Shown in pieces: positions 31,001 through 43,542 of a stretch of 64,000 nt of DNA. The position numbers were made by a program, and so were the translations under genes. Source of the stretch: Dioscorea cayenensis subsp. rotundata (taxonomy: Eukaryota; Streptophyta; Magnoliopsida; Dioscoreales; Dioscoreaceae). The DNA lies in the NCBI RefSeq assembly GCF_009730915.1, contig NC_052476.1, positions 20,813,257-20,877,256 of the forward strand. The letters are read 5' to 3'. Position 1 is the stretch's first letter, and every line of letters begins with the position of its first letter. The notes under the pieces are model-generated. The model had not been told where the DNA came from and searched no databases. It saw nothing but the letters and a program-made list of their open reading frames with translations.

Positions 31001-32208
31001 TAGGCTTGGACATCTGTTCAGAGGCAGCACTGTGATTCAAAGAACTGAACTGAAACAGTGAAACAGTAAGCATAACAAAGTGTTCATTGACTGAAAATAC
31101 AACAACACACCAACATCATTTCAAGGGCCTTAGCAAGGCCCACAAGGCGTGGCAGTCGTTGTGTTCCTGAAATGAGATATACAGCATGTTATTGAACAGA
31201 TTAGCTACAAACAAACAACAAAAACTCATCAACCTGTCTAGAAACGAAATGTATACTGGATTGTCCATTAACCAGTAAATCTTCAATCAAACTAAACAGT
31301 CCACATAATATTTACATAATTGTTTATCCTAGAATTCAATTAGAATAGCATATGCTTGTGAACAAACCTCCAAACCCTGGTATAATTCCAAGTTGAAGTT
31401 CAGGCAACCCAAGTTGTGCATTTGAAGTAGAGATGCGAGCATGGCATGCCTTTTCAAACAAAATTAAGCACAAATATTAAAAAAAAACTTATTCAAATAT
31501 TAAAGATAATTGAAATCCAAGTATTACATACCATTGCAACTTCAAGCCCACCACCAAGAGCCAGACCATCGATAGCTGCAACTGATGGCTTTCTCGCACC
31601 TGATAACATATAAGACCAACACCAGCTTCAGCTTTCAGTCTATAAAATCCTATTAGATCAAATCAGTAGACACAAAAGACAAATACCTTCCAAAGTGTTT
31701 GTGACAATATCAATAGAGATATAACCAGCATTTACTTGCTCACCTGATAAAACAAAAAAAGAACAAAACAAAACTTTGAATTAGAAGGCAGAATCAAAAA
31801 CACAAAATAAAATCATGGAGAAATTAATAAAGAAAGGAGAGAAAACAGTACCCTTTCCCTCTTGAATACCACCAAATGCACTGATATCAAATCCTCCTGA
31901 GAACCTCCCACCAGCACCTTCTCAACAGCAAAACTCAAAACTTAATCAAAGCCTTCTAACAGTTACAACTCCACAACACAAACTAAAAAAAAAATCAACA
32001 AATCTCAAACAGCTCATTACCAGTGACAACAATTGCTTTAACATCATCTCTTCTCAAAGCTTCATCATAGCTCTCCTTCAAACTACGCAACACTAAAACA
32101 ACAAAAAATTTCCCCACAAATCGCTCACAAACAAGAACAAGTAAAAAAAAAAAACTCAACTTTTCGCATTCAATGAAGAAGAAAAAGATCTCAAAATCAC
32201 CCAACCAA

Positions 32209-32239
<31 letters not shown>

Positions 32240-32376
32240 CAAGATATCTCCATGAAAACAAAACATCAGAGAGAGATTATACCATCCAGGGCAAGAGAAT
32301 TGACCGGAGGATTGATGATGGTGATGAGGGCCACACCATCAGCTCCAACTTCGATCTCCGTCCTCCCTTTAGCCAT
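28002..32376 (-). CDS. MFP2: Peroxisomal fatty acid beta-oxidation multifunctional protein (MFP2-like)
   Basis: Bifunctional peroxisomal enzyme: 2-enoyl-CoA hydratase then NAD-dependent 3-hydroxyacyl-CoA dehydrogenase. Exons: 32376-32283, 32092-32021, 31917-31852, 31743-31687, 31599-31532, 31449-31368, 31166-31111, 31013-30711, 30616-30530, 30312-30138, 30043-29922, 29804-29641, 29572-29318, 29166-29045, 28896-28775, 28494-28346, 28273-28135, 28043-28002. Together these 18 exons give about 724 aa, the usual family size. The hydratase half shows GGRFSGGFDISAFGG, AAIDGLALGGGLEVAM and [22 protein letters not shown]. The dehydrogenase half shows the NAD-binding GILGGGLMGSGIA, VGNCTGFAVNRMFFPYTQ and FGMPMGPFR. 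The last exon reads SAPASQSKSQSRL, ending in a type 1 peroxisomal signal SRL. The intron after exon 11 uses a GC donor (GAG|GCAAGT); the others fit GT-AG. It could be called AIM1-like, but NYPVILKEVNEKFL and FFKP near the C-terminus favour MFP2. Confidence 0.94.
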
Positions 32377-33912
32377 CTCTCTCTACCTAGTTCCTCGATT
32401 TGAGAATTGGAAAACAGAGTAGGAATTGGGGATTTTTATGGAAACGATTGCGTGGCGGGATGGGAAAATGGTGAAGAAATGGAGACACTTGAAGAGAAGG
32501 GGAAACGCGTTTCATACTCGTTTCCCGGTTTGTCATTTAGTGGGGGAAACGAGAGGTTTGTTAAAGGGTTTGATCTTATCCTTTTAGGTACATACATACA
32601 TACATACAATTGTACAAGTATACACTTCTAGAAGAAGGATTAATTAATGCTCTATATCTATGTGGTGTTGATGTTCCCAAGGGGTGTGGGAGATTTATAA
32701 AGTAATAATAAAATTCTCAAAATAAAAAAAAACATTTATTTTTATTATTATTATTATTTGTTTTCCGTTAAATGATAGACAAGCACGGATGAGTTGCACT
32801 AGTTAATGAACTTACCACATGCACCTATGATAATTTATTAAAGACCATAATTTTATGATGATTTTTTATCATATAAAAAAAAAAAAACAGGGCTTTTTTC
32901 ATTAAAAAAAAATCATACTCGGATCAACAAATAATAAATTAACAATATTTTACAATACTTTATTTATTAAACAATGTATGAACAGTGATTGTATAGTGAA
33001 TAATGATATAAATTTCACCCAATATATAATGGATAACAGGACACTTTCTACAAGTGATGGGAGTTCCCAGAATGCACAAAGTACTTAAAAAAAGGGTTTT
33101 GATATAGGAGTTAATTTACAATCTAATATCGGGTGAGAATATAATGGCCGGATGATCAATTTTTGATTGTGCTGCTTTGTGCATATTCTCTTGACTATTG
33201 CGCTTGTCATATTCATTAATATATAAAAAATACATCAATTACAAATATTTGTAGAATATTACAACCGTTGAATTAAAATCCAATGACATATATAAACATT
33301 CGTAAATTAACCTATGAACATATTTAGGGTAATTCGAGCGACTTCAGCCCTTATGTGCAACATTGGCTCAAGGCATTTCCTCTGCCTTTGAAAAAGCAAG
33401 AGCACCTGAAACTGTCGCCACCTTTATTTGACTTACCTTCTTTTCAGCTAAGATGAGCACGTATCTAATGCGTGGTTTAAAAAAATTTAAAAATTTTTTT
33501 AACGATAGTTTTGAAAAAAATATATATTAATTTTTAGTGTTTTTTTTTAAATGAAAATATCATCATTTAAAAGAGAGAGATATGAACAAGAATTTTTAAT
33601 GGTTATTTTGTACTTATGACATAATGACAATAAAAAAAATGAATTTAATGCACTCAAGGTACTATAAGAATAAAATGAATTAATTCACAATATAGACATG
33701 TTTGTTTCAAGGTAGGTCTGATTTTTATGTACGTTGGATGAGTCTTCTTGTTTCTTAATTTATTATATTTTATATTAAAATGTTTTTTAGCCCAAAATGC
33801 TTGAGATTGTGTGCCGTGGCAATATTTCATTATTTTTTATTTATAGATAAATAATAAAAAAACTCATTTTAAACAAACAGGCCAACATGTTTGAACAAAA
33901 AAAAAAGAATAT

Positions 33913-33948
<36 letters not shown>

Positions 33949-35277
33949 TATTATACTAATTCAAAGCTCACTCTCAATGTTTGATGAATTGGTTTGGAAT
34001 GTAACATGTACAAATGTTTATTCCAACAATCTCCATTTCTTTCTTTTTCTATTTTTTTAATAATTCCATGCTCTCTCAAATTCATTTTGATTGACTTATA
34101 CATCAAATCTATTAAATTATTAATCATTTAGTATTTTAAAATATATTAATTAAAAAAATACTTTAAAACCAAAGTTCATGCACAGAGTTTTGCTTTTTTA
34201 AGTAAATAAAATTTTTTTACTCTATAATTTTTTTAGTTAACTGATTAATTTTTCAAATCTCCAAATAATCTATAATTTTTTTTCCTTGTCAGAGGAATCA
34301 CCGAAATCAAGTGTCACGGATCTTTTAACGGTAGCACAAATAGTAATTTTTTTAAAAAAATTTTACTAATGAAAGTGACATGCACTATAGGCATCAAAAA
34401 CTCATCTGGCAACATTGGATCTGGATAATAAATTCATCTATAACTAGGGACCTATTACTAATATTATGTTCAAACTCAAACTCAAACTCGTTATTTTTAA
34501 AATGTCTCACATTTATTTTTTACAATGGTCTCAATACTGTTGGACTATTAACCATTTGATAATAAATTTAATTTTTTTTATATTTTATCATTTTATTTCA
34601 AATTATCACACTTTACCATAAAATCGAGCTATTTGTCTTCGAATAATTTCACCCAACTCCGGCAAAAACGATTTGCATAATATTATGTTTAGTGAAACTC
34701 AAACTCGTTATTTTTTAAATGACTCACATTTATTTTTTTACAATGGTCTTAATATTGTTGGACTATTAAACCATTTGATAATAAATTTTAAATTTTTTTA
34801 AAAAATATTTTATCATCTTCTTTCAAAATTATCATAGTGTCACCATAAATCAAGCTCTTTGTCTATGAACAATTTCACCCTAACTCGCAAAAAAACAATT
34901 TGCAGAAGGGAATTGAGACTAATTAGTGACTGTAACCCAGGGTTTTACCATTTATATCAAACTTAGATGCTAGTATGTGGATTTTTTTCTTTATTATTTT
35001 CTAATTTTACTCCATAAATATTAAATATAGATAAAATTTCATTCTTATTTTAAGTTTGAACAAACTAATTTGACTCTATCTGGTTCAACCAACTAATTGG
35101 ATTCGAACCCAATCAAACCCAAACTTGCCCGCCAAATCAATCATATCTCGGGTTTGTTGCCTCGTGATTCGCAACAAAAGATCAGCGAAACCTCCAACTT
35201 CGCCATCTCGCCACTGAGACGAGACGATTCCCAGTTCCCACTCTCCAAGCCCTCGATCTCCTCCACCCTCCTCCGAG
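32377..35277. other. Divergent intergenic region, MFP2 and MCTS1
   Basis: About 2.9 kb between two divergently transcribed genes. It holds the MFP2 promoter and leader, an ACAT tetranucleotide run near 32588-32608, a (TA)n tract at 33915-33944 and a tandem duplication at 34461-34906. Otherwise it is AT-rich with no coding signature. Confidence 0.5.
34461..34906. repeat. Tandem duplication of a ~219-bp AT-rich unit
   Basis: 34461-34679 and 34680-34906 are two diverged direct copies. Both contain ATATTATGTT, ACTCAAACTCGTTATTTTT, CTCACATTTATTTTTT, ACAATGGTCT and CCATTTGATAATAAATTT in the same order. Several small indels separate them, so the duplication is older than the 217-bp array. Confidence 0.8.
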
Positions 35278-38200
35278 ATGTTCAAGAAGTAAGCAATCTC
35301 CATCTCGATCTCTGTTTGATTTCTCCTTTCAAAGCGTTTCATCTCCTCTCTGCTGATTTAGGTTTTACTGGAGTTTTTTTGTGGAATTTGTTTGTGTTTT
35401 CTTTGATTCAATGAAATCTAAGATTTATTTCTAAATCGAGTTCGATTTTTCTAATTTGATTGATAACTTGTGGATGATTATATTTTTTATGTGAGTGATG
35501 ATTTGATGCAATGTGAATTCCATGCTCATATCGAGATCAGATGCCCTAGTTTTTCTATGGATGACAATAAAGATGCAAATTTGATTTGTTTGTTGATGTT
35601 TTGCCATGGTTTTTGATAGTATGAATTTTTGTGGCTTTGAAGGTTTTCCTTTGAAGACATTTCTGCGCAAAATCAAGTTAAAACATCAGTCCAGAGGAAG
35701 ATCCGTCAAAGCATTGCTGAAGAGGTTGGAGTTGCAATTTGATTTATTATGTTCACATTTATACTACTTTTATGGATTTGGGGGGTTTAACCATGGTATC
35801 TATTGCAGTACCCAGGACTTGAACCTTTGATGGAAGACTTACTTCCAAAGAAGTCGCCCTTACTTGTTGCGAAATGGTTAGTCTTTTCATTCCTTGGATG
35901 TTTATCATAGTTTTGTTTGCTAGTTTGAGTTATTCTCCATACTCTTTATTATTTATGCTTGTTCATTATTAATTATATTTTAGTATAGTAATTTTGATGT
36001 TATTCTCCAACACCATTTATTCTGTGAAGGATTTTTGCCATGATGCTGTTATGTTTCCAACTATTAGTTTTTTTTTGTGTAAAAACAACTTCAGCTGGCA
36101 ACCCTCTTCTCAGCATGAGAACAACAATGGAAATTGTACTTTGTTCATGTAGAAAAGGATATAGTATGCTATTACCAGTCAGCTTACCTTCAAAGTATAC
36201 GCCAATCATCATGTTAGCACAATACTTGATAACTCAAGTAATTTTTTTAATTCATTAGTTAAAAATTAACCCTAAATTGCTGATGTTCAAGAATGCGCTC
36301 AAATGTTGATTGGTAGATTTTGTGATAAGCGCTCTATGCTTTTCTTTTTTTTTTTGGTCTTTGGTCCATCGGTTTTTTAGATCGAGGTGCCAAGAGCCCT
36401 ATAAAGGTAGACCTTTCCCATCGGATGTGTTTTGCATATACAATGATTCGAACTGGAAACCATTTGATTAAATGACCCAGCCCTACCACTTGACCAATCC
36501 CCATTGGTATAAGCACTTTATGCCTACACCCCTTTCTCACTGTCCACATATTTGTGATTTTGTGATATAAAGTATCCAATTATTTCATGCTATACATTTT
36601 TTTTTTCCTTTCCTGTTCTTCTCTATGTGTGTTTTTCTACTTATATAGGGAAAGTAACTGATTTCATTCATTCCCTTTCTCTTTTCTAGCCAAAATCATC
36701 TAAATCTTGTTGTGGTGAACAATGTTCCGCTATTTTTCAATGTTCGTGATGGTCCTTACATGCCGACACTTAGGCTTCTTCATCAGTGTGAGTATATTAT
36801 CAACTTATCATTGTACTTCTTTTTGCATGTTATGCTTGTGAAATGGATGAGATGTATCCTTTAATAATATGGTCATACTTATCTCCTTAAGACTATTATA
36901 TCTTATTGAAGAAAAAAATGATTGTACTTTTATTTCCTCATTCTGTAATAAATGCCAAATTAAACTTTCTGTTGGTAAAATCAACCTTCCCTCCTCTGGC
37001 ACCAGTTAGGATGAAAGCTTTGATCATTTAGTTCTTACGTAGCCTTATGTTGTTTTATGTTCTCACTCTTGCAACATAATATGCCTTTTAGATCCTGATA
37101 TAATGAAGAAGTTCCAAGTGGATAGAGGTGCAATCAAGTTTGTCCTTGCTGGTGCAAACATAATGTGCCCTGGCCTTACATCTCCTGGTGGTGCTATGGA
37201 TGACGAAGTATCAGAAGAAACCCCTGTGGTAAAATTCCCCATCAATGTCTCTTAGCTAGTACACCATATATATGCTGCTCTTTGATAAAAATTTCATGTT
37301 ATGTCGAAAAAATTTTCATGCTTGCTTGATATCTAGGGTAGAAGTGTTAAATTTTTATTATTAGATATGTTTAGTTTGTTTTAGTATTTTGAATCAAGGC
37401 CCTCATTACCATGTCATTCTTTGCCATGTGAGCAGTTTGACCAATCAATTTAAGCTTGTGTTATGAAAGATTTTCTTAGACTTGTTCAATATGTTCTCTT
37501 GGCTCTTTTGAACAATTTTAAAGAAAATAAAATTTCTATATTTTAATGAGCTGTCTGTGAAGATGTCAATGTGCATACTTAGCTTGAGAAATCATTATAT
37601 CTGTGCCCTTTTATTCTAGGCTGTAATGGCTGAAGGAAAACAACATGCCCTGGCTATTGGGTTCACCAAACTGTCAGCTAAAGACATGTAAGCTGTAATC
37701 TAACTTGAATTGTAATCCATTATCGAATTTCTTGTATACTGTTTCCTTATTGTTCATGTTATCAGTTAGGTAAAATTGATAACAAAATCATCTCTTCTCA
37801 CTAACAAAAGTATCTTTATTCTTATTAAAATTTCATGTTCTATTTGATGTGAAAAATTGATTTTATTATAAATATCCTATAGGGTGATGTGAGTTTTGAG
37901 CTTGAACCTAAATTTATATTTATCATGTGACATGTTTGTTTGACAAAGCAAATATATCTTTATGGCCTATCAACTATTTGGGTTTTGTTACTTTCAACTG
38001 CCATATTTTTCTTCTGTTTGCCATGAATGACATATTCATCATTGATGATAACGTGTTGTCTTATGCCTTAATTTCAACATATATGCAGCCCCATGTAGAA
38101 CAATTCTCCACCTTCTTTATCTAATGTCTTTTCCTCTTTTGGTGTTTTGGCTTTGCATCATTACAGATGTTGCTAGCTGAAAAGTGGGTTCTGTGCGACT

Positions 38201-38884
38201 TTAATTTTTTTTGAATTGAAATCTAAGTACTGTATCTTTGTGGTTACAGAAGGGCTGTCAATAAGGGGATTGGTGTTGATAACATGCACTATCTTAATGA
38301 TGGCCTTTGGAAGGTGTGCATCTCTATTATCTTTTAGTTTTAAGTCGAAGCATTGATTCAGATTCTGGTTGGCTTTGCAGTTGCATTTCCTAGAGTAGAC
38401 TGATTTAGATTACAAATTAGATCCTTGAGAAAACAACAGAGTCATCTAATTTTTCCAAACCTTAGTGTTTCTTCTGATATATCATATATTTTTTGAAGTA
38501 CTTGGAAAGTATACACTATTGTTGGACAACTAGATATCTTACAGACCAATTAGCAACAAATGATAAATGGCAAACTTTGATATGCCAGTTGAATCTGTCT
38601 TGCTTGGCCTACTGCCCTGTGGTTGGCAAAAAAATCATTGGCTTATTAAAGTATCTATTGAAATATGGAAAAGATTTAACAAAAGACAAACAAATTCACC
38701 ATCTGTTTTCCGTCAAGCGATACTTTTGAGTAACTCCTGCTATAGCAGTAACATCAATACAACTACTGACCATTGCTAAGTTATCGGTAGCTAGTTCTAT
38801 CATCTAGGTGAACACTTGTTCTATTGTGCGTCAATGATGTAAAATTCAAATATTTACTCTTTTCAGATGGAACGACTGGAATGA
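35278..38884 (+). CDS. MCTS1: MCTS1 (MCT-1) homologue, PUA-domain translation factor
   Basis: Partner of DENR in ribosome recycling and translation re-initiation. Exons: 35278-35288, 35643-35724, 35809-35876, 36690-36787, 37092-37228, 37620-37687, 38250-38313, 38867-38884. All are GT-AG and in phase, giving 181 aa, the same length as human MCTS1. The N-terminal part reads [20 protein letters not shown], then [24 protein letters not shown]. The C-terminal PUA domain includes [37 protein letters not shown] and [19 protein letters not shown]. The first coding exon has only 11 coding bases and the last only 18. The long intron 35877-36689 contains a SINE. The gene reads intact. Confidence 0.95.
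36340..36508 (-). mobile_element. tRNA-derived SINE in MCTS1 intron
   Basis: On the minus strand the head contains an A-box-like TGGTCAAGTGGTAGG and, about 35 bases on, a B-box-like AGTTCGAATCA, the internal promoter of tRNA-derived SINEs. The 3' end is an A-rich tail (36341-36356 on the plus strand is mostly T). Near-matching 15-base flanks, ATAAGCGCTCTATGC at 36325-36339 and ATAAGCACTTTATGC at 36509-36523, look like the target-site duplication with two later substitutions. About 170 bp with no coding capacity. It lies antisense to MCTS1 in its third intron and does not touch the splice sites. Confidence 0.75.
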
Positions 38885-40003
38885 ATTGAATGTAACAGAG
38901 ACGATTTGGTGCCTACAGAAGACTCCTGCAGGTGAATTGTTCTATCATTTTAATCTCTTCCATGCTTTTACTCATGGTGGATGAATTTGGATATAAATGA
39001 AGATAAAGTTATTTTACAAATCAACCACTTATACCAAATTTGTTTGATATCTATCAGGGTATATTGCTAATAAATTTTTGTTGTTTTCAACTGGTTCTTT
39101 TCCCAGGTGTCAATATTTACCCACTCTCTCTCAGCAATGGCAAATGAAGACTATAGGATTTTGCTATGACTGAATAGTAAGTATAATGACAAGCTTGATA
39201 ATGTGCTGTAATTGTCTGATCTTGGAGGTGAAAACAGTTAAAATTTATGCTGACTTAATAACTTTTGCAAAAGGGTACCTTTTTGCTATATATTTTCTAT
39301 AAAGATCTTTGACTATTTGTGAATTCCCACAATTTATTAAAGTTTTCAGGATTGTTCTGCTTCTGCCCAAAAGAGTTGATGCCTTGATGGGCAGAGGTGT
39401 CCAAGGAAATAGAGCTTAAAAGGCTGATGAGTAATTTTCAAAGAATTACATTGGATTTTATCTTAGTTAAGATAAAATTTATAAATTATTAAAAAAAAAC
39501 ATTGCTTATAAATTTTATGCACTACACCCTATTATATTTACAAGCGTATGAACTCTGGAAGTGGAAAATAACAAGAAATATCATTATTTTATTTATTAAT
39601 TTTTTAATTTTTTTTAAAAAAATTAATTATATATAAAAAAACATTTCTGTCTCTCACATCGAAGCAAGGTCATGATTAATTTATGGATTAAAATTAAATT
39701 GTCACTTTGGTCTTTAAACATGAGAAAAGGAGACACGCATCATTTTCGCTTTAAAATTACACAACAACGTGCTTTGGTCATTTTTATAATATAAATATAT
39801 TATTTTATTTTATATAAAAACAAAACTTTAATATTTTGTAACATTACAACTAAATTATTAATTAAAATAATTTTTTTTATGAATTGATAAGAGGACTTAA
39901 ATGAATATTTTCGCGGACAAAAATGAACACTTTGTATTGTTCAGGGACCAATTATGAATTTTACCTCTTGAGTCTTTAAAGAGGTCCCAGCTTCGACAAC
40001 CTC

Positions 40004-40007
<4 letters not shown>
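38885..40007. other. Intergenic region between MCTS1 and FAHD1
   Basis: Contains the MCTS1 3' untranslated end and AT-rich DNA. About 39690-39960 has imperfect GGTC(TT/CC)T(A/G)AAC-type inverted ends (TTTGGTCTTTAAACA and TGTTCAGGGACCAA), perhaps a degraded MITE. No gene seen. Confidence 0.45.

Positions 40008-40036
<29 letters not shown>
40008..40036 (+). repeat. (CT)n microsatellite in FAHD1 5' leader
   Basis: About 28 bases of CT repeat ending 9 bases before the FAHD1 start codon, so probably in its 5' untranslated region. Confidence 0.8.
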
Positions 40037-40039
<3 letters not shown>

Positions 40040-40045
40040 TCGACA

Positions 40046-42297
40046 ATGGCGGCCGCTTGCCAGAAGCTCTTCGAGATGGGCACGAAGATCATAGCCGTGG
40101 GGAGGAACTACGCGGCTCATGCCAAGGAGCTCGGCAACGCCGTTCCCAAGGTATTCTATTGCTACTGCTATCATCGAGATCGACCCACAATTCGATGTTC
40201 ATCAAGGGATGTGGTGTTGTTTTCAGGAGCCGGTGCTGTTCATGAAGCCGACCTCTTCATACCTCCGCAACGGCGGGACCATTGAGATCCCACATGCTCT
40301 TGAATCGCTGCATTACGAGGTGGAGCTCGCCATCGTCATCGGGCGTAAGGCTCGTGATGTCGCTGAGTCCTCCGCCATGGATTACGTTGGAGGTACTTGC
40401 GTTTTGATTTTATTGTGATTTTGTCTTGATTTTGGGAATTTAGCCCAAATTTTTAAGGTTGTTGATTATGATCTAAGGATCGACGAGATAGAAATAATTG
40501 TGTATAAAAGTTGGTCTTAGATTTTCCATTTTTGTGAATTAGCATTGAACAATGTTGTTGTGGAATCAAGAGGTCAAAAGTTGGGCTTTTGATGAACTTT
40601 GAGCCTTTTTCTTTTCATGCAATTGAAAATTTCTTGTATTCACTGTTCTCAAGCCTCATTTTGATTTGAATATAATCCATGTGATTGCTCTTTATGCACA
40701 CTTGCAGGATATGCATTGGCGTTAGATATGACCGCCAGAGAAATCCAAGATTCAGCGAAGGTAAACAGTATATATATAGAGTTCTTTTTTATATGCTATA
40801 ACTTATATATATATATATATATATGGAAAAAGGTCGGCATGTTTTGCTTTGGTTCGCGTTGATCCTTATCTTCTATACTTCTGGGAGTATGTTTGTTCAT
40901 CTTGTATTACATATGTGCTTGGATGTCTGTGAGAGCAACCAAATGATTTTTCTCTTTGTAAATTATTTTAACTTGGAATAATGAGGTATATCAATAACCA
41001 TAATCGTTTTATATTTTGCAGTCAGCTGGTCTACCATGGATAGTGGCCAAGGGGCAGGACACCTTCACTCCAATAAGTGAAGTGGTAAAATTTTTTTCAC
41101 TGTTTTCTTCCAGTGTCTTATTTTATGCAAGGAGTGGTTTCCTTCTAGCCTTCCCATGGATATATCTTTTTATTTGAAAGTTAATAGCGCATGGACATAG
41201 CATATACTTGTGTGCTGGAACCAAATTCACACATGGATATTCACAGGCATTGAGGACGTGGATGAATCAAAGTGGAAAAGAAATTTTCCGTTTGCTTTCT
41301 GGAGTTAACTTTTCATTTGAATAATTAAAGTTCACACTTTCTCTTGCAGTTGCCTAAATCAATGGTAGCAGATCCCCACAACATAGAGTTATGGTTAAAG
41401 GTGCTTTTTCCTCGCTGACTTTTATATCTGGCTATATCCCTGTGCCAGAAATGTTAACAAAATGGTGTTTCTTACACAGGTTGATGATGAAATCAAGCAG
41501 AAAGGTTCAACCTCGGATATGATCTTTAAGCTTCCTTTCCTCATCAGCCATATAAGTTCCTTTTTTACGCTAATGGAAGGAGATGTCATTTTAACAGGTA
41601 ATTTTTGTTCAGTGTTAAGCTAAGCTAGACCTGTATAAACTAGAAGCTTATTGAGATAATTAGCAAGTATGAGGCCTTCCTATGGTTTTTTATGAAGAAT
41701 ATGCCATATAGTTTTATATACCTAAATTATTTGTTGACAGAATGAAAAGCAACTTTACCACAGTCGCATTAGAAGGATATGCTCCTATTTTATCCGTAAC
41801 TGATTTTTGTGAAGAAAATGTCATACATTGTTATGATTGTTCTTAGGGGCACGCCGCAAGCTAATTCTTTGTTTCATTCTTCTCATTGAATATGAACCTG
41901 CCCATGCATGCAAATCATGGTGACACAGTCTTTCACATCAAATTGGTACCTCGACACAATTCTTTTATGGTCGGAAGCGTCGTTAATAAGTTCCCTTGTT
42001 CATTTTGGTTTAGATATCAAAAGAGGTTCTTTCTAATCTTGTGAAAGACCTCACCTCACTAATCTCACAATCAAGTTCCTCTTTGCCCTGGTTGAATATC
42101 CTTTTAGCCTTGCAATTTAAAAAAAAAACACTTGTTTTACCTTTGAACCTATACTTAACCATATTATGCCCTTTTGTGCAGGTACCCCTCAAGGGGTTGG
42201 CCCTGTAAAAACAGGACAAAAGATCACTGCAGGGATTACAGGTCTCATTGATGTCCACTTTGATGTCCAGAAGCGCAAAGCACCAATCATACACTGA
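40046..42297 (+). CDS. FAHD1: FAHD1-type acylpyruvase / oxaloacetate decarboxylase
   Basis: Member of the fumarylacetoacetate hydrolase fold family. Animal FAHD1 hydrolyses acylpyruvates and decarboxylates oxaloacetate in mitochondria. Exons: 40046-40150, 40227-40392, 40708-40760, 41022-41084, 41350-41400, 41480-41597, 42182-42297; GT-AG and in phase, giving 223 aa, almost the human length. Conserved blocks: IIAVGRNYAAHAKELGN, EPVLFMKPTSSY, LHYEVELAIVIGRKARD (acidic metal ligands), ALDMTAREIQ, PWIVAKGQDTF and GDVILTGTPQGVGPVKTGQ. The N-terminus (MAAACQKLFEMGTKI) shows no strong mitochondrial presequence, so location is uncertain. The gene appears intact. Confidence 0.93.
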
Positions 42298-43542
42298 AAT
42301 TCAAGTTGGAAACCTTATGCTCAGTACTAGAGATTGTTGTGAAACAATAATACAATTCTCTCTTCATGCATATCCCAAATAAATATTTAGGGCATGTTTG
42401 GTGACCTCCAATGGATATAACTGGAGTAATGTTTGTACCTTGTTTGCTTATGACTAAATTTATATGTACACTGAAATATGTATTTCTAGGCCTTTGTTGT
42501 TGTTGTTGTTATATAAATGCAGATAAACCACGAAACACTAAACCTTTTGAGTTCGGGAGATTCTAACCCTTGGCTTTTGGCTCGGGAAGGAATGACATAT
42601 CAACTCTCTTACCGTAGGGGATGGTACTTTTTAGAGCATTGTGGTTTTATAAGAGCTAGAGTTAAGGTTAAAAGCTGATTAATTGTAGACCATTTATCTT
42701 AACTATTGGGTGAGGCCCAAGTAGAATTCTCATTAGCTTATATCATTACATATGTATTATTATTTAATATTGAAATCACACACACACACACACACACGTC
42801 TCATAATATGCTCATAAAGTTCCCCTTTATATAATATATATGTGAAATATCAAGTATTATTTATCAATGAACAAATATACATTAAATGTATACCCTTTAT
42901 AAATATATTTGAAAAGATGGAAATTTCAATATATTTAAGTAAAAAAAAAAAAAATCTATTAAGTGTTTTGATTATTTATTACAATAACCCATATTAACTC
43001 CAATAATGATAACTTATTTCAACAAAAAATAAAAACTCTATTTTTCAACATGATAATTAATCTAACATTAATATTTCAAAGCAAACTAAACTCATATCCA
43101 AAACTAATTTGAGTGTTATACACCTTTTTTTCCTAATTTAAAAAAAAAACTTACTTTAATTTAAAGTAGATGAATCAACACACACGCACACTAACATTCA
43201 ACCATATTGTTTTGGGAGAGAGTTTGAATCACATAGTAGCCAAATGATTTATCATGCTTATGGTAGTATTTCAATTTTTCTCCCAAAAGGTAAATGTTAT
43301 ATTTTTTTTTACTATTTATACTTAATTCACATCTTATAAAAAAAATATAATTATCTATATATATATATATATATATACACCAATCATTGGTTTTCTTTCA
43401 TGCAATCATCATCCTCAACTGTCTTGCCTGCCATCCATTCATGCAACCTGTCTCCATTTCCACCTCCCTTACATCACCCCCTTAACTCCATGACATCTTC
43501 TCCCCACTATAAACAACAACAACAACACCTCTCCATCTCTCC
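42298..43542. other. Intergenic region between FAHD1 and subtilase gene
   Basis: AT-rich, with a (CA)n tract at 42777-42797 and a (TA)n tract at about 43356-43376. The last ~100 bases are a CA/CT-rich leader for the subtilase. No gene seen. Confidence 0.5.

Noticed and set aside
32407-32631. 74-aa plus-strand frame just upstream of the multifunctional protein gene
   Set aside because: Lies in its promoter and leader; no family resemblance and ends in a simple-repeat tract.
42530-42640. Possible SINE (minus strand, B-box-like GGGTTAGAATCTCCC)
   Set aside because: No clear A-rich tail or target-site duplication; the A-box resemblance is weak.
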